55,819 nucleotides of DNA from Haloarculaceae archaeon H-GB1-1 (GTDB lineage: Archaea > Halobacteriota > Halobacteria > Halobacteriales > Haloarculaceae). The DNA is taken from positions 31,789-87,607 of the forward strand of contig JARUKX010000013.1 in NCBI GenBank assembly GCA_029688825.1, given 5' to 3'. A program made the translations under genes and the position numbers. Shown piece after piece: positions 43,401-51,533 of this stretch. The first letter of the stretch is position 1. Each line of letters starts with the position of its first letter. The notes beneath the pieces were generated by a model. That model did not search any database, had not been told where the DNA came from, and saw nothing but the letters and a program-made list of their open reading frames with translations.

Positions 43401-44753
43401 ATGACTGACGCGGACCTCGTCGTGACCGGAGGGCAGGTGTACGTCCACGGCCAGCTCCGAGACGTGACACTCGGCGTGACCGACGGCCGCGTCTCCCACC
43501 TCGCGGCCGCGGACGGTGGCCTCTCGGGCGACCGCGAACTCGACGTCGACGGTAGCGTCGTCCTGCCGGGCTGCGTCGACGCGCACGTCCACGTTCGTCC
43601 CGGCGACGACCGAGAGGGCGTCGACAGCGCCACCGCGGCGGCCGCGGCGGGCGGCGTCACGACCGTCGTGGACATGCCGAACTTCCCGCCGACGGTCACC
43701 GACAGGGAGGTCTGGGACGAGATGGCGGCGCTCTACGACGGAACCGCCCGCGTGGATTACTCCATGTTCGGCCACATCGCGGAGGGCCAGAACGTCGGGA
43801 CCGGCGACATCACCGAGCTCGCTGCTGCTGGTGCGCCCGCGTTCAAGACCTTCACGTCGGCCGGCGGCGGCCCGGACCCCTACGTCGTGCTCGACAAGGG
43901 CGACCTCTTGACCGCCTTCGAGGAGGTCGCCGAAACCGGTCGGCCGTTCTGGGTTCACGCCGAGGACGACGAGTACCACGTCGAGTTCATCGAGCGCGTC
44001 GAGGAGGAGGGGCTGACGGGGATGGACGCCTTCCTCGAGTCCGCGCCGCCAATCCTCGAAGCGACGGCGGTTCGCGACCTCGTCGACCTCGCGGACTACA
44101 CTGGCGTCACGACCGTCATCGCGCACACGACGACCGCCGAGGCGCTCGACATCGTCGCCGACGCGCAGGCCGACGGCGTGCCCATCTACGCCGAGACGAC
44201 GCCGTACTACCTGGGCATCGACGCCGAACGCCTCCGCGACATCGGGACCACGGGACTGGGAACGCCGCCGGTCAGGAGCCCGGCGAACCGCGAGCGCATC
44301 TGGGAGCGGTTCGACGACGGCCGCGTGGACACGATGGCGACCGACCACGCCCCCCGCTTCGACGAGGAGAAGGACCGCGACCCCATCGACGTCGGGCCGG
44401 GGATGCCGCAACTGGAGACCGCGCTGCCGTTCCTGCTCACAGCGGTGAACGACGGGCGGACGTCGCTCGACCGCATCGTCGAGACCTACGCGCGCCGACC
44501 CGCGGAGTTGCTCGGCCTGGAGCGGAAGGGACGTCTGGAAATCGGGGCGGACGCCGACTTCGTCGTCGTCGACATGGACGCCGAGTGGACTGTCGACCCC
44601 GAGGACTTCGAGTCGCGGGCGAAGTACAGCCCGTTCGACGGCTGGACGTTCACCGCGCGCCCGGTCCGGACGTACGTCCGGGGAACGGAGGTCGCGGTGG
44701 ACATGGAGGCGACCGACGCGACGCCCGGCGAGCGAGTCGAGCGCGCTGAGTGA
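43401..44753 (+). CDS. Dihydroorotase/allantoinase-like cyclic amidohydrolase
   Basis: 450 residues. Metal ligands His62 and His64 (DAHVHVRPGDD), Lys149 (PAFKTFTSAG), His in FWVHAEDDEYH, His in VIAHTTTAEA and Asp in ATDHAPRFDEEKD. The layout, with NFPPTVTDREVW after the second strand, matches the allantoinase/dihydroorotase branch rather than D-hydantoinase. It hydrolyses a five- or six-membered cyclic amide. Because it lies in a catabolic context and no pyrimidine genes are near, an allantoin- or hydantoin-type substrate is likelier than dihydroorotate. It is a distant paralogue of 33325-34734. GAGGG lies 9 bases before the ATG. Confidence 0.85.
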   Translation: MTDADLVVTGGQVYVHGQLRDVTLGVTDGRVSHLAAADGGLSGDRELDVDGSVVLPGCVDAHVHVRPGDDREGVDSATAAAAAGGVTTVVDMPNFPPTVTDREVWDEMAALYDGTARVDYSMFGHIAEGQNVGTGDITELAAAGAPAFKTFTSAGGGPDPYVVLDKGDLLTAFEEVAETGRPFWVHAEDDEYHVEFIERVEEEGLTGMDAFLESAPPILEATAVRDLVDLADYTGVTTVIAHTTTAEALDIVADAQADGVPIYAETTPYYLGIDAERLRDIGTTGLGTPPVRSPANRERIWERFDDGRVDTMATDHAPRFDEEKDRDPIDVGPGMPQLETALPFLLTAVNDGRTSLDRIVETYARRPAELLGLERKGRLEIGADADFVVVDMDAEWTVDPEDFESRAKYSPFDGWTFTARPVRTYVRGTEVAVDMEATDATPGERVERAE

Positions 44754-44763
44754 GCGGCACGGA

Positions 44764-45558
44764 TCAGTTCGCGTCGGGGATCCGCGACTCCCCGACGACC
44801 TCGACTTCGTCACCGATGCTGAGCGTCTTCCCGCGGTCGGCCCCCGGGACGCTGGCGATGAGCATGAGCCGGAAGTAGTGCTCGAAGGCCTCGAAGTCGG
44901 CCCACTCCGGGAACGTCTCCTCGCGGCGTTCGAGGAAGGTCGACCGGAAATCGTCGGGCGTCCGCTCGCCGGTGTCGGGGTCCCGCTGGGGGATGACGCA
45001 CCGGGCGCAGGGCTCGTGGCCTTCGAAGCGGATGCCACCCGCCTCGAACGCCGGTGCCCCGTCGCCGACGAACTGGTCCTCCCAGAACGCCGGGACACCG
45101 CTGATCTCGACGTTCACCCGGATCCGGCGGCGAACGTCGTCCGGTGTCAGGTCGTCGAACCACGACGCCACTTCCGCCAGCGTCGCTGTGGAAACGACCG
45201 ACGGGCCGGCCTCCGGCCTGGAGATGAATCCGTGAGTCGGGTCGCGGTGGAGCGTGAGATCGACGCCGAGTACGTCACCGAACCATTCGGCCGCCGCGTC
45301 CGGGTCGTTTCGGAGGTCGAAGTGTCGCCGATCGCCGTGCGCCGAAGCCGTCAGTTCCTCCGTCTCGAAATCGAACGACGTCGTCACGTCGTGGACGCCG
45401 TCGAGTTCGATGCCGTTCACCATGTCGCCGTTCGGCTTCTGAAACGCGTACAGCCGGTCGGGTTCGACGATTCCGCCCTTGGAGATGCGGGCCGACTCGA
45501 CGTCGACACGCTCGAAGGCTTTGACCGGATGCACGCCGATGTTCTCGACGCGGGCCAT
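44764..45558 (-). CDS. MOSC-domain protein
   Basis: 264 residues: an N-terminal MOSC beta-barrel domain (MARVENIGVHPVKAFERVDVESARI), then the MOSC core with FEGHEPCARCVIPQRDPDTGERTPDDFRSTFLERRE, carrying the conserved Cys that binds the terminal sulfur. Family members act in molybdenum-cofactor sulfuration or, like YcbX/mARC, reduce N-hydroxylated compounds. The sulfite-oxidase-like molybdoenzyme at 51534 may use related cofactor chemistry, though that class normally needs no sulfuration. The longer open frame upstream is non-coding; the ATG at 45558 has GAATTTTTGC about 28 bases before it. Confidence 0.86.
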   Translation of the reverse strand: MARVENIGVHPVKAFERVDVESARISKGGIVEPDRLYAFQKPNGDMVNGIELDGVHDVTTSFDFETEELTASAHGDRRHFDLRNDPDAAAEWFGDVLGVDLTLHRDPTHGFISRPEAGPSVVSTATLAEVASWFDDLTPDDVRRRIRVNVEISGVPAFWEDQFVGDGAPAFEAGGIRFEGHEPCARCVIPQRDPDTGERTPDDFRSTFLERREETFPEWADFEAFEHYFRLMLIASVPGADRGKTLSIGDEVEVVGESRIPDAN

Positions 45559-45882
45559 GGTTTCCGGTCCGCCAGAACCGGCAAAAATTCGGACAAGCCG
45601 GAGATTATTGCCGGGATTGTGGCGGGTCGACCGAGGACGCGGAGCGGCGACTACTTGCGGTCGGATGGTGGTGGTCGTGTCGGCGCGGTTCACCTGGTTC
45701 GTGAGGCCCGACGGCCCACCGAGTCGGGCGACCATCCGGAGGTTCCTCGTCGATACCGCGCGGTCGATACCTGAATCGCAGTCGACGAACCTCCGAAGCC
45801 CGGCGTGCTGCTGACCCTCGTTCCGGGTGGGGACCCAGGCCACGGGCAGTACGTTTTTGTCCGACTCCCACCCACACCCTGT
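45559..45882. promoter_or_regulatory. Divergent intergenic region
   Basis: 324 bases between the MOSC gene and the sarcosine oxidase-like gene. It holds the minus-strand TATA element GAATTTTTGC (45581-45590) and the plus-strand GTACGTTTTTGT (45849-45860). The 260 bases between show no gene that I can support; an open frame crossing them is antisense shadow of the MOSC gene's 5' end. Confidence 0.45.
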
Positions 45883-47016
45883 GTGTCACAGTCACAGTTC
45901 GACGCGATCGTCGTGGGCGTCGGTGGCATGGGGAGCGCCGCGACGGCCCACCTGGCACGCCGCGGTGCGGACGTCCTCGGACTCGAGCGGTACGACGTCC
46001 CCAACAGCGAGGGGTCCTCCCACGGCGTCACCCGCATCATCCGCCTCCCACAGTACGAGGACCCCGCGTACGTGCCGCTCGTCCGTCGGGCGCTCGACCT
46101 GTGGCAGGACCTGGACGCCGAGCACGCGCGCCCCCTCCTGCACCAGCACGGCACCCTGGACGTCGGAGCCCCCGACAGCGACCTGTACGCGGGTGCGAAA
46201 CGCTCGTGTGACGTCCACGACATCCCACACGAGGCGCTCACCGGCGCGGAACTCGCCGAGCGAGTCCCGGGATTCGACGTCCCCGAGGGGTATCGAGCGC
46301 TCTACCAACCCGACGGCGGCTTCCTCCACGCCGAGCAGTGCGTCGTCGCTCACGTCGATGCGGCACACGAACGCGGAGCGACGGTGCGCGCCAGGGAACG
46401 CGTCGTCGACTGGGAGCCGACCGGCCCGGGCGTCCGCGTCGTCACGGACCGGGGAGCGTACCACGCCGACACGCTCGTCGTCACCGCCGGTGCCTGGACC
46501 GGGCGACTCCTCCCGTCGCTGGAGCCGTATCTGCAGCCGGAGCGACAGGTACTCGGGTGGTTCCAGCCCGAGGTCCCGTCCCGGTTCGGTCCGACGCAGT
46601 TCCCGTCGTTCGTCGCCGACGTTCCCGAGGGCCACTTCTACGGCGCGCCGACGTACGAGGTTCCAGGTGTCAAAGTCGGGAAGTTCAATCACCGGGGCGA
46701 GACCGGATCGCCGTCTGCGGTGCGCCGCGAGCCCGGACAGGCCGACGAGCGACTCCTCCGGGAGTTCGCCGAGCGGTACCTGCCGACGGGGGCGGGGCCG
46801 ACCATGCGGCTCTCCACGTGTCCGTTCACGAACACGCCGGACGAGGACTTCCTGCTCGACACCCATCCCGAGTACGACGACGTCGTGGTCGGAGCCGGCT
46901 TCTCCGGTCACGGCTTCAAGTTCGCCAGCGTCGTCGGCGAGATCCTCGCCGATCTGGCTCTCGACGGCGCGACCGACCACCAGATCGGGCCGTTTCGCAT
47001 CTCGCGCTTCGGGTGA
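45883..47016 (+). CDS. Monomeric sarcosine oxidase-like flavoenzyme
   Basis: 377 residues, the size of monomeric sarcosine oxidase. FAD loop VVGVGGMGSAATAHLA near the N-terminus, EGSSHGVTRIIRLPQYED, and Cys313 in STCPFTNTPDEDFLLD, which aligns with the Cys that holds covalent FAD in monomeric sarcosine oxidase; GFSGHGFKFASVVGEILADLAL completes the flavin site. It should oxidise sarcosine or a similar N-methyl amino acid with oxygen, releasing formaldehyde and hydrogen peroxide. The frame extends upstream without a plausible start; GTG at 45883 has GTACGTTTTTGT about 27 bases upstream, giving a leaderless GTG start. Confidence 0.88.
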   Translation: MSQSQFDAIVVGVGGMGSAATAHLARRGADVLGLERYDVPNSEGSSHGVTRIIRLPQYEDPAYVPLVRRALDLWQDLDAEHARPLLHQHGTLDVGAPDSDLYAGAKRSCDVHDIPHEALTGAELAERVPGFDVPEGYRALYQPDGGFLHAEQCVVAHVDAAHERGATVRARERVVDWEPTGPGVRVVTDRGAYHADTLVVTAGAWTGRLLPSLEPYLQPERQVLGWFQPEVPSRFGPTQFPSFVADVPEGHFYGAPTYEVPGVKVGKFNHRGETGSPSAVRREPGQADERLLREFAERYLPTGAGPTMRLSTCPFTNTPDEDFLLDTHPEYDDVVVGAGFSGHGFKFASVVGEILADLALDGATDHQIGPFRISRFG

Positions 47017-47150
47017 CCGGCTCTCGGCAACCGGATCCGAGCACGAGCCAGCTCCGCCGATATCGAGCCTGAGCCAACGAACTCCCTCGTTGTCGATAGT
47101 GGAGACGAGTTATCGGAGTGAAGTGAGATTTCACGACCAATCGACCTCCA

Positions 47151-47160
47151 CTTTTTTAGG
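47151..47160 (+). promoter_or_regulatory. TATA box of the M20 hydrolase gene
   Basis: CTTTTTTAGG centred 27 bases before the ATG at 47182, in the 165-base gap after the sarcosine oxidase-like gene. Confidence 0.55.
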
Positions 47161-47181
47161 CACGGACGAAAAAGAACGACC

Positions 47182-48432
47182 ATGCCCATCTCACCCACAC
47201 GGGGCGCGGAGCTACGCGACTTCGCGGAGACGCTGCTGTCGTTCCGCACGACGGCCGGCCGAGAGCACGTCGCTCGCGAGTGGCTGGTCGACCGACTGGC
47301 TGCGCTCGGCTTCGAGACGTGCGAATGGAGTGCGGACGCGGAGACGCTGGCGACCCATCCATCGTTTCCAGACGATCCAGCGGCGATCGACGTCGAGGGG
47401 AGGCCGAGCGTCGCCGGCGTCGTCGAGTTCGGCGACCCCGACGCGGGACGGACGCTGGTGCTGAACGGCCACTTCGACGTGGTCCCCGCCGAGGAGGCCT
47501 CCTGGAGCAGCCCCCCGTTCGAGCCGACGTGGGACGGCGACGACCTGGTCGCACGCGGAGCCGCCGACATGAAGTGCGGCCTCGCCGCCGCCGTGTTCGC
47601 CGCCCGCCACCTCGCCGACCAGGACCCGGACCTGGACGGGCGGGTCGTCGTCGAGTGCGTCGCCGGTGAGGAGGACGGCGGCATCGGCGCGGCCGCTGCC
47701 ACGCTGTCGAATCCCTATCCGTTCGACCGTGACGCCGCCATCGTCGCCGAACCGACGCAGCTCCGCCCCGTCGTTGCGACCGCCGGCAGCCTGATGATGC
47801 GACTCCGGCTGGCGGGCCGGTCGGCCCACGCGGCGACCCGATGGCGGGGCGAGTCCGTCCTGCCGCACTTCGAGCGCATCAGGGCCGGGTTCGCCGACCT
47901 CGAGCGCGAGCGGACCGAGCGGACCGACCACCCGCTCTACGAGGAGTACCCCGTCCCGTGGCCGGTGAACGTCGGCACGGTCCGAGCCGGGTCCTGGGCG
48001 TCCAGCGTCCCCGCGGCACTCGAAGCGGAGGTCCGTATCGGAATCGGCCTCGACGAGACGGCCGACGACGTCGAGGCGATCTTCCGCGACCGACTCGACG
48101 ACGTCGTCGCCGACAGCGAGTGGTTGCGCGAGCACCCGCCCGAGTTCGAACGCTTCTCGGTGCAGTTCGAGCCCGCAGAAACGGACCTCGACGAACCGGT
48201 CGTGACCGCCGTTCGCGACGTGCTCGCCGACCACGACCGCGACGATTCGCCCCGCGGCGCGACCTACGGAGCCGACTCGCGCCACTTCGTCGCCGCGGGC
48301 ATCCCGACGGTCCTCTTCGGCCCCGGCACCGTCGAGGAGGCCCACTATCCCGACGAGCGCATCCACTGGCCCGACGTCGAGGAGGCCGCGTCGCTACTGG
48401 CCGACGCCGCGGAAACGTACCTGCGGGAGTGA
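47182..48432 (+). CDS. M20-family metallohydrolase (ArgE/DapE-like deacylase)
   Basis: 416 residues. Metal and catalytic residues are present: LNGHFDVVP (His, Asp), GAADMKCGLAAAV (bridging Asp), CVAGEEDGG (catalytic Glu and metal Glu), IVAEPTQ and the final His in EEAHYPDER. The dimerisation lid domain (about 200-300) begins RLRLAGRSAHAATRWRGES. The family splits amide bonds in N-acyl amino acids (acetylornithine, succinyl-diaminopimelate) or N-carbamoyl amino acids. In the proposed pathway it is one candidate for releasing an amino acid from its N-carbamoyl form, alternative to the D-aminoacylase at 36491. Own promoter; followed by the enolase-superfamily gene after 48 bases. Confidence 0.88.
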   Translation: MPISPTRGAELRDFAETLLSFRTTAGREHVAREWLVDRLAALGFETCEWSADAETLATHPSFPDDPAAIDVEGRPSVAGVVEFGDPDAGRTLVLNGHFDVVPAEEASWSSPPFEPTWDGDDLVARGAADMKCGLAAAVFAARHLADQDPDLDGRVVVECVAGEEDGGIGAAAATLSNPYPFDRDAAIVAEPTQLRPVVATAGSLMMRLRLAGRSAHAATRWRGESVLPHFERIRAGFADLERERTERTDHPLYEEYPVPWPVNVGTVRAGSWASSVPAALEAEVRIGIGLDETADDVEAIFRDRLDDVVADSEWLREHPPEFERFSVQFEPAETDLDEPVVTAVRDVLADHDRDDSPRGATYGADSRHFVAAGIPTVLFGPGTVEEAHYPDERIHWPDVEEAASLLADAAETYLRE

Positions 48433-48480
48433 GGTCGGCGGGAGCTTTAATCCGTGCTAGCGTGACACAAGAGACGTCCC

Positions 48481-49614
48481 ATGGAGATCACGGCCGTCAA
48501 TCAGTACGACCTCTGTTACGAGCTGTCGGAGAGCTGGTCGCCCGCCTGGAAGCCAGGGTACGAGCAGGACGTCCACGAAGTGGTGCTGTTCGAACTCGAA
48601 ACGGACGCCGGCATCTCCGGCGTCTGCACGGCGTCGGGCTTCGCGGGCCGGATGGAGTACCGCGACCTCGCCGAGATGTTCCTCGTCGGGGCGGACCCGC
48701 GCGACATCGGCACCATCCTCGACCGTCTGGAGCCGCTGAACCTCTGGGGGCCGCGCCCGTGGCACTTCGAGGTCGCGTGCTGGGACATCCTCGGCAAAGA
48801 CGCCGGCAAACCGGTCTACGAGCTACTGGGCGGCGACGGTGACCCGATTCCGGCCTACGCCAGCACGGGCGAGCGCCAGCCGGTCGCGGAACGGCTTTCG
48901 TACGTCGAAGACCGCGTCAGCGAGGGGTTCGAGGCGGTGAAGCTGCGCTGTCACGCGGCCGACCCCGAGGAGGACATCGAGGTCGCGCGACGCGTGCGCG
49001 AGGCGTTTCCCGACCTGACGCTGATGATGGACGCCAACATGGGCTGGAGCGTCCCGTTGACCGAGCGCAATCAGTGGACCTTCGCCGAGGCGCTCGCCGT
49101 CGCGCGCGAACTGGAGGCCATCGGGAACGTCGGGTGGCTGGAGGAACCGCTGGACCGGCGGAACTACCGCGGTCTCGCGCGACTCCGCGAGCGGACGGAC
49201 GTCCCCATCGCCGGCGGGGAGTTCAACAACGGACTGCACCACTTTCGGGAGTTCGTTCGGCAGGGCTCGCTGGATGTCCTCCAGCCCGACGCCGTCCTCG
49301 CGACCGGCATCCGGAACGCCACCCACGTCGCGAGCATGGCCGAGACGAACGGGCTCCAGTTCGCCCCGCACACCTGGAACGACGGCCTCGGATTCGCCGC
49401 GAACCTCCACGTCCTCGCTGCGACGCCCGCCCGGTGGTGCGAGTATCCGATCGAACCGCCGGGCTGGACCCCGGAGGGAAGGGATTTCCTCCTGTCCGAG
49501 CCGATTCGCGCGGCGAACGGCGCGGTCGCTCCACCGGACGGCCCCGGACTCGGCGTCGACCTGGACTGGGACCTGATTAACGACCTCGACGAGGACGATT
49601 CCGCCGTCGAGTGA
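48481..49614 (+). CDS. Mandelate racemase/muconate lactonizing enzyme family protein
   Basis: 377 residues, complete enolase-superfamily enzyme. Capping domain to VACWDILGKDAGKPVYELLGG; barrel residues include Lys in FEAVKLRCHA (KxR rather than KxK), metal Asp in LMMDANMGW, Glu in GWLEEPLDRRNY, Glu in IAGGEFNNG, and the His base in FAPHTWNDGLGF, which places it with mandelate-racemase-type acid-sugar dehydratases or racemases. It abstracts a proton alpha to a carboxylate. The related gene at 16538 is truncated. The substrate is unknown; sugar acids or amino-acid racemisation are possible. Confidence 0.88.
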   Translation: MEITAVNQYDLCYELSESWSPAWKPGYEQDVHEVVLFELETDAGISGVCTASGFAGRMEYRDLAEMFLVGADPRDIGTILDRLEPLNLWGPRPWHFEVACWDILGKDAGKPVYELLGGDGDPIPAYASTGERQPVAERLSYVEDRVSEGFEAVKLRCHAADPEEDIEVARRVREAFPDLTLMMDANMGWSVPLTERNQWTFAEALAVARELEAIGNVGWLEEPLDRRNYRGLARLRERTDVPIAGGEFNNGLHHFREFVRQGSLDVLQPDAVLATGIRNATHVASMAETNGLQFAPHTWNDGLGFAANLHVLAATPARWCEYPIEPPGWTPEGRDFLLSEPIRAANGAVAPPDGPGLGVDLDWDLINDLDEDDSAVE

Positions 49615-49777
49615 CGATGCGTCACGGCATGGTCCAGTGACTACGGGACGGGACGAGCGACGTCTGGCCCCGATTTCGGGACGATCGACGTTCATTCCCC
49701 GTATTCAACGATGGAAGGTTCCGTGGCGTAGTGTTTTGCCGGTACTTTTTTACCTTCCTGAACTATAACCATTCTTC

Positions 49778-51490
49778 ATGCCATCGGGTGACAAGCCGCA
49801 AGCTGATGGAGTGCCACGTCGAAACTACATGAAGTGGTTGGGCCTCGCGGGTGTGACGGGCCTTGCTGGCTGTGCGGGAGGGGGCGGAGATGAAAGCGGA
49901 ACCGGTGACGGTTCGGGGACAGACACCTCGGGCGGGGACGAATCGGGCGGCGGGAGCGGCGGCATCAAGACCGGGGGCCACCTTCGCGTCGGATTCGCCA
50001 ACGCGCCCCAGCAGCTCAACCCAATGAAGGGGATCACGTCCTCGGACTACGTGATTCGGGAGACGATGTACTCGCGCCTGACGAACGTCAATCGCGAGCT
50101 CGAACTGGAGCCCGAACTCGCGAAGTCGTGGGAGACCAACGACGCGTTCGACGAGTACACGTTCATCCTCCAGGACGACGCGAAGTTCGCGACTATCGAC
50201 CAGGAGGTGCTCGCGGAGGACGTGAAAGCCACCGTCGAGGTGATGAAATCCGAGGACAGAGTGAGCAGTGCGGCGCGTGACCTCGGACCCATCGAATCCG
50301 TCGAGATCGAGGACGACAAGCGCATCACGTTCTCGCTCAGTCGGAGCGACATCGTCTACCCCAAACGCATCGCCGAGACCGGGAGCACGTTCAACATCCT
50401 CCCGAAGAACGTCATCGAGGGGCGGTGGGACGAACTCTCCAACACCGACTTCGGCAGCGGGCCGTTCACGCTCACCGAGTACTCGGACGGCAGCGAGTAC
50501 GCCTTCGAGGCCCACGACGGCTACTACAAGAGCGACGACAACGGGAACGAACTCCCGTACGTCGACAAGATGACCTGGCGGGTCAACACCGACGCCGTCT
50601 CGCGGGTCAACGCCGTCGTCGACGAGCGGACGGACGCGTTGCAGTACCTCGGGAAGACCAACAAGAGTCGCATCGACAACACGAGCGGGATGAGCAGCAA
50701 AGAGCGCGGGAGTCCCGGCTTCCAGCTCATCGTCCTCAACGAGAACCTCGAACTCGACAACGGGGAGAAACCGTTCTCCGACGTCAAGGTCCGGAAGGCG
50801 TTCAAGCACGCGATGGACCGCGAGGAGATCAAGTCGGCGGCCAACGACTCCACCGTCATCGGGCACCACGACCCGGTGTCTCCGGTCCACGAGTACTACG
50901 CCGACTTCGATCCGGGCCTGGAGTTCGGGACGACCGCCCAGCCGGACGAGGCGAAGCGACTCCTCGAAGAAGCGGGCTACGGCGACGGTCTCGATCTCCC
51001 GCAGCTCATCTACTCCGCGAACGCCCCCATCACGCCGCCGATGATCCAGGTGTTCCAGGAGCAGATGGGCAAGGTCGGCATCAACTTCGAGATCCAGCAG
51101 GTGACCGAGGACACGTGGCTGTCCGACTACTGGAACTCCGACAAGAACTGGTACTGGAGCGAGTGGTCGGCACGCATCGAGGACACGACCGTCCACCGGC
51201 TCTCACTGCGCTCCGACGGCCCGTGGAACTCCGGACGGTACTCCAACGAGGAGTACGACAAGGCCTACGACAAGTTCATCAACGCGACCGACAGGGAGAC
51301 CTTCAAGGAGAACTTCTCGGAGGCGCAGAAGATATTCCACAAGACCGGCCCGTGGCTCATCCTGGGCCACCTGAAGGTCTTCACCGGCAACCACGACTAC
51401 GTCGGGAACGTCGACTTCCCGCCGTCGAACTCGCGGAGCTACCACTGGAACGACCACCTCAGCAGCGACGCGCCGGAAGGACCGTCGTGA
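49778..51490 (+). CDS. ABC transporter substrate-binding lipoprotein, family 5
   Basis: 570 residues. Twin-arginine signal (VPRRNYMKWLGLAGV) and lipobox (LAGC, Cys near residue 31), then a Gly/Asp/Ser/Thr linker. The mature part is a family-5 binding protein, very close to the paralogue at 24480-26183: shared LRVGFANAPQQLNPMKGI, FKHAMDREEIKSAAND, DPGLEFGTTAQPDEAKRLLEEAGYGDG and PPMIQVFQEQMGKVGINFEIQQ. Such similarity suggests recent duplication, perhaps to bind related ligands with one permease set. CTTTTTTACC lies about 30 bases before the ATG. The molybdoenzyme gene follows by 43 bases and may be cotranscribed. Confidence 0.92.
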   Translation: MPSGDKPQADGVPRRNYMKWLGLAGVTGLAGCAGGGGDESGTGDGSGTDTSGGDESGGGSGGIKTGGHLRVGFANAPQQLNPMKGITSSDYVIRETMYSRLTNVNRELELEPELAKSWETNDAFDEYTFILQDDAKFATIDQEVLAEDVKATVEVMKSEDRVSSAARDLGPIESVEIEDDKRITFSLSRSDIVYPKRIAETGSTFNILPKNVIEGRWDELSNTDFGSGPFTLTEYSDGSEYAFEAHDGYYKSDDNGNELPYVDKMTWRVNTDAVSRVNAVVDERTDALQYLGKTNKSRIDNTSGMSSKERGSPGFQLIVLNENLELDNGEKPFSDVKVRKAFKHAMDREEIKSAANDSTVIGHHDPVSPVHEYYADFDPGLEFGTTAQPDEAKRLLEEAGYGDGLDLPQLIYSANAPITPPMIQVFQEQMGKVGINFEIQQVTEDTWLSDYWNSDKNWYWSEWSARIEDTTVHRLSLRSDGPWNSGRYSNEEYDKAYDKFINATDRETFKENFSEAQKIFHKTGPWLILGHLKVFTGNHDYVGNVDFPPSNSRSYHWNDHLSSDAPEGPS

Positions 51491-51533
51491 GCCCCACCGG
51501 ACACTCGACCGAGCCGATTCGGACCGCCGCACG

